A program made the position numbers and the translations under genes. DNA of 64,000 nt from Limnephilus marmoratus. Its lineage: Eukaryota > Arthropoda > Insecta > Trichoptera > Limnephilidae. The stretch is taken from assembly GCA_917880885.1 (NCBI GenBank), contig OU862908.1, positions 9,460,501 through 9,524,500 on the forward strand, read 5' to 3'. This document shows positions 55,401-61,400 of this stretch, in pieces (position 1 is the stretch's first letter; each line of letters opens with the position of its first letter). The notes beneath the pieces were generated by a model, which was not told where the DNA came from, did not search any database, and worked only from the letters and a program-made list of their open reading frames with translations.

Positions 55401-58400
55401 TATTTCATGTTTTTTTGTGAAGGAAAGAACTTTCGTTAAATTTTCATAGAAGTTTTCCAATTCTTCTTCTTCACAATCACATGTAGGTGCATATACTTGT
55501 ATAATATTAGTATTTACTGTTGATGTTTGAATTTGTATCATAATGATCCTGTCTGAATGTGGAATGATATTCGTCACGGCACCTGCTACTTTTTTTGTAA
55601 CGATAATGCCAACTCCATTTCGATTCCGGGATTTAGTGTCACCAGAGTAGTAGACAGTATAGTCGTCTACAGTACATTTTCCTGAATCTCTCCATCTCAT
55701 CTCTCCTACACCAAGTATATTGATATTCAATCTTTGCATTTCTTTTATGGTGTTTTGAATTTTTCCTGGTTGGAGCATACTCCTCACATTCCATGTTCCT
55801 ATTTTACTCATTTCTTCTTTTCTTTTTATCTTGATAGTAGCTGACCGGGAGATTCTTAGCACCCCTGCCCCATTTAAGGGGCGCCCGTACTCGGGGCCGT
55901 TGTATTTATCAGCCATTACCATGATTTTTCCTGGGAAGATATAATGAGGTAGTTTCCCGTTGCTTTCCTCATCGCAGTATTGCAACCGGTTAGATAAATA
56001 CGTTATCATCGCTTGCAAAATGTTGATACCAAGCCGTACCGAAGTTACTCTTCTCCGCCTTGATTCAATACTGCCAGGTACTGCTGCCCTCTAGCAGTGG
56101 ATCTCTCTTAGTCTGACTCCTCATCTGTGACCTGTCTGGCTTGGGAGGCCCTTCTGGTAGTTACACTACCGCCAGCATAGCTCTCAGAGTCCTTGGAATA
56201 CTCAAGCCTCCTCACCCCGACAAGGTGGAGATCCCAACGAGAAGGCATTTTATTTACATTTTCATAATATAACATAATATAGCTTACATATTTTTATACA
56301 CTCTCCCAAGAAAGAAAATGCTTGTGTTTAGGAGAGGACAACTTGTTAATAACTTAAGAATTACTTTAAAAAAAAGATCCTTATCACAAACTAAAGAGTT
56401 TAACTTGTGAAGAGATTTAGACTTAACATATTTTAAAAGTTCATAGGAGTAATTAAACAAGAAATGTATATAGGATGTACATAAAACATTAGGAATAACA
56501 GTCAAAAATATATCTAGGAGAAAATTAAAATTATATGGTGGTACTACCAAAATAACATTTATTTTTTTTTAAAATTTGTTGTAATTTTTTTCTGTATGTA
56601 TATCAGCGGGTAATTGATTAAATAATTTTATTCCTTTATATACATAGTGATTCTGTGCAGTTGTGGTTTGTACGGGAGGTACAGTTAGTCCACCAATAGA
56701 AGTATTCCTTATGCTAATATTTTGCAGTGGGGTAATATTTTTATTAAAGATATCTTTGTGTAGCTGAAGTAGTGCTATTTTTTCGTAAAGTTTTGTAAGT
56801 GGGGGAACAGGGAATTCTTGGAATACGTTTATTGTTGGGTAGTAATACGGTTTTTTTAGGATAATTTTTATTAAAATTTTTTGTATTGTTTCGAGTGGGA
56901 GAAGGGATGATTTGTGTGCACCCCCCAAACTATGATTCCATATTGTAGTACAGAATGGGCAAGTGCAAAGTAAATTTCTTTTAATATTTTTAATGAGATA
57001 GTATTTCTAAGTCTGAAAGATATATATATTAGTTTCCTCATTCTGTCTACTGTAGAGTTTATTTGATTTTTCCATTTGATGTTATTGTCGATAATTATTC
57101 CGAGATATTTTATTTGTTCTTTACTACTAATATGTATACAATTTGAGTTACAGGGTGCGATTTTAAGTAGGCAATTTCTGTTGTGAACTTTAATATTTAC
57201 ATTTATATTTGAAATATTCTCTGTAAGGCTCAGAGGTAGAAAATGAGTTTTTTCAACATTTAAAGAGAGTAAATTTTCATCAAACCATTGTTTAATGATA
57301 TTTATTGCATTATTTGCTGATATTTCGGCCTCTTTCCAAGAGTTTTCTTCAATCGTTAATACTGTATCATCCGCATAAGATATAATCTTTCCGATGATAG
57401 GAAGTTCAAAAAGTTCATTTACATATAATATAAATAAAATATAGATATTTGCTTTACAGTTAAAAAAATATTTATTCAGTTAGGTTAGATATTTTGGTCT
57501 CAGATCTCTTTGGTCTCAGAAGTTGGCAGCCTGGTTCGTCCACACCCTTCTTTTCTCTGTGTGCAGGACTAACCGACTTAACGCGCAGAAAGCCGAAATT
57601 TGTATTTTTGATTATTATTATCTAATTTCATCTTTTTATCGCTGCATTTAAATTATGTTTTTATTTCGCTTTTTGTTTTTATTTCGCATTTAATCTTTAC
57701 ACCCACGACACTGAAGAGATAAAATATGTTGTTGGTATATCTGTGTGGTGAAAGTAGGATCAATTTTATCTTTCTATAGCTGAAATAGATCAAACTTTTT
57801 TAAATATTGCATGAGTTTTCTTTCAAAACAGTATAGATCACACTTTTGGGAATTTACTGTAAAGTGGCCTACGCCAAGGAATCCCAACCGGTCGATTACG
57901 GACTGAAATTTGATTATTTTTTAATTGATAAACTAATGTTTAACTCGTTGAATGCCGGGGAACAACACGGAAATTTCACGACCTTGAATTTGAATTGAAT
58001 GTTTTGTGGATTAATTTTGAGCTATTGTATATTTTATTGACTGGAACACGTTCACAACACAATAAACTATCTACCAAAATAACATTATTTGCGTTAATTA
58101 CGTAAATTGATAGGTTTTACGATGTTTTAGTCGAGTAAGACGCATAAATTATGACGCGGCAGAAATGACATTTCATGTCCAGCGATTCTGACACTGTCCT
58201 TGAGAAATTTTGTACATAGAAAGGTCAAAATCGTAGATAAAGGAATTTTTCCCAAGCATGCGCAAGAACTGCGCACATCCCCGCGCTCCGGTAAATTATT
58301 AATATTAATTATTTGGAGCGACTAGGCGCATTGCAGGTTTTGCTATGGTAAAGGGCGATGATAGAGCAAGCGATTCTGACCGTGTTCTTCATACACTTTC

Positions 58401-61400
58401 TTTATACATAAGGGTCAAAATCGCGTGTAAAATCTCAAACAACCGGTGCACGAACGGCAAATGTCGGGTTAAGACAAGATTTTTATGCATAGCACAATTA
58501 TTAACATAGGGTAACAATGATTATAAGTTATAATTATTAGCCTGAAACACTCTTCTACATTCTTCTGCGTCGGCGGTTTGTATCTTTCCTCGGGAGGTTT
58601 TTTCAATGTAGAAGAGTGTTTCAGGCCTTGGTAGAATTCAATTTCCTTGAAAATTAAGATAAAAAGTGTCATGAATACAATGTATTTTGTCATCATCTCT
58701 CCTGGAAATACTGGAAATAAAAGTAATGTTGCTTTATCTTTTTGTTTATTTCTATTAAATAATTTGGTTTGTCTGTTAAATCCTACAGAATATGGTGAAG
58801 TTATTGGAACCTACATGAGGCCATTGAATGGCAGTTATAACAACCTGTACGGGATAGACGAGGGGGATGGGGAACTGGATAACGGTGGGGCGGAGGCCGA
58901 AATGGAGAACAGGAGTACCTCGGAGCCTCACGGGGACCGGATGGACCCCGCGGGGGAAACGGATCACCCCAGAGGACACCTCTATTCAAACCTCGCTGAC
59001 TCACATTATATGAACCACCATCTGGATTTGGATCCTGTAGTGTTGACAGGTGTGCATACATTTTTTTAACCCCTCAAGCCTTGACCATATTTTGTTAGAG
59101 ATTCAAAGTATATCCGCTTTGCAATAACATCCAAATAAATGAAATATTTCTGAATATATCTGAAATCTAAAAACTGTTTTTGAAAGGTGATGAATATGAG
59201 GCGGATAGTGGAGGCAAAACGTAAAATTCCAGAGCCGCTCATTATTAAAGGCAAAACAATTAAATTATCGTTATTTAACCGGTCAAATTTGTTTTAAACA
59301 GAGTGTAGCTTATGCACGTGGCTAGCGAATACCACGAGAGGTTTGGTGTGAACAAATTCTCAATTTTGTATTATTTTTTACGAAATAGATTTTCAAACAG
59401 TGAATTCGTACAAACAACACTTTTGCACATACAAATATATTGGATTTTCAGTTTGGAGGTTGTGTGATATCAATTGTGTTATTTTAATGAAATATTATAC
59501 CAAGTTTGTAGGAAATAAATAGAAAATTTAATAATAATGATATTCCAGTTTTGTCGCTGGCATTAGCATGCAGGTGCAGAGCGAACTACTGTGATATAGC
59601 CGACAAAATATTACGACATGCAAAAGGTTGAGTTCAAATGAAAAGGGATAAATTGATTTCAATAAAATAACATTACATCTTATACTTCTCTTTGTCCTTT
59701 TTGTGATAAAAATCACTTTACTTGACTTGCTAGATGCGGTTCCCCTCAGCAGTGAGTTGGGCAAAATGAAATATGATACCTTTATTTGGAATATTATAAA
59801 CATATGTATATAATATTATTTTCGTCTCTTTCTCTTCAATAGAAAATATAAGGAAAAGAAAAGAGATATATTATCGGCTTGTTTTCTAAGAAAACAATCT
59901 TTCCTAATCTACAGCAGGACGTGAAATGTTTTGCGCTTTGAATACGAAACAGTATTGACAATATAATTTTACTAGGTATTGTAATATTTCGACAGGATTT
60001 TTTAGAAATCCACTTGAAATAAGATGTGAACAGATTTGTTTTTATTTAGGTATAGTCAATTTGGGAGGCGGGTATGGGTACCGCAGCCCCGGGAACCATT
60101 TATTGGATAACACCTCTGCCATAGGTCACCCCAAGTGGTTCGCTACGTTTGGTGACTTAGCAGAGGTGCTCGGGGTCATGGGATGAGGTTTGTCGGTGAG
60201 GTGTGAGGTGGTTGGTGTATTGGGCTACATGTCATGTCACGTATCGTATGGGTCAAATCCATGAGGTGGTGAGGCATGAGGAGTTTGAATGAGATTTTTG
60301 TACAAGAACCAGGAGGTGGTGTTGGGGTGAGCCATTCATATAATAATACCGCACAAGAGTACCAACTGCTCCAATTTTTTTTTTTTATATTTTTTATTGT
60401 AAATTATTGTTATGTGAATACCGCACAAGAGTCCCAATTGCACAAAAATTTTTTTCTAAATATTTTTTATTGTAAATTATGTATTGTTAAGTAAATACCG
60501 CACAAGAGTACCAGCTGCTCCAAAAAAAATTTTTTTTTAATTCATTGTAAATTACCGCACAAGCGTCCCAACTGCTCCAAAATGTTTTTTAAATTTTAAA
60601 AAAATATATTTTTATTGTAAATTATTATTGTGTGAATACCGAACAAGAGTTCCAACAGCTAAAAAAAATTTTTTTTTTTTAAATTATTGTTATGTGAATA
60701 CCGCACAAGAGTCCCAACAGCTCCCAAGGGAGGGAGGTTGAGGGAGTGTTGAGATGAGGTGGAGGGGGTTGCTGAGGGGGGGGATCAGAGGGTGGGTGCA
60801 GGGGGGGGTGGATCAGAGGTGGTGGTGGGGGGAGGAGGTGGAAGGGGGGTGAGAGGGGGGGGGTGGGAGGGTAGGCTTTTTCATATCCATTTTTTGTATT
60901 ACAAAACTAACAAACACGGGAGGCGGGTATGGGTACCGCCGCCCCAGGAACCATTATTAGATAACCAACACATCTGCCATAAGTCACCCCAAGTGGTTCG
61001 CTACGTTTGGTGACTTAGCAGGGGTACCTGGGCTCATGGGGTGAAGTTTGTCCAGGCCGGATCCAGAGAGAGTGGTTGAGGGAGTCCTTTTGACTTATAC
61101 GTCCACAGCTGATGACATAGGGTCTGAGGGGAATTTTCCTCAGGGCCCCCTGTGTAGAGCTGAAATTATCTAGCCAACCCCCCCCCCCCTCCCCTCCTCA
61201 CGTCCCCCCACCCCCCCCCGTAAGCGAAAATATTTTGTAACACCTCAACTACAAACTCATCCTGATGTCGAGTCCTACCCAACACTAAGTCTTTGGGGTT
61301 GCTGTGTGGAGGTTTTTTTTTTAAAGAGACCCATGGAAACAAAGGGGGAGGAGACAAAGAGGCCAGCAAATCATTCCATAGCCGAGCTGTTGAACTCAAG

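Noticed and set aside
60759..61013. Gly-rich 84-residue frame
   Set aside because: Product of the G-rich tract.
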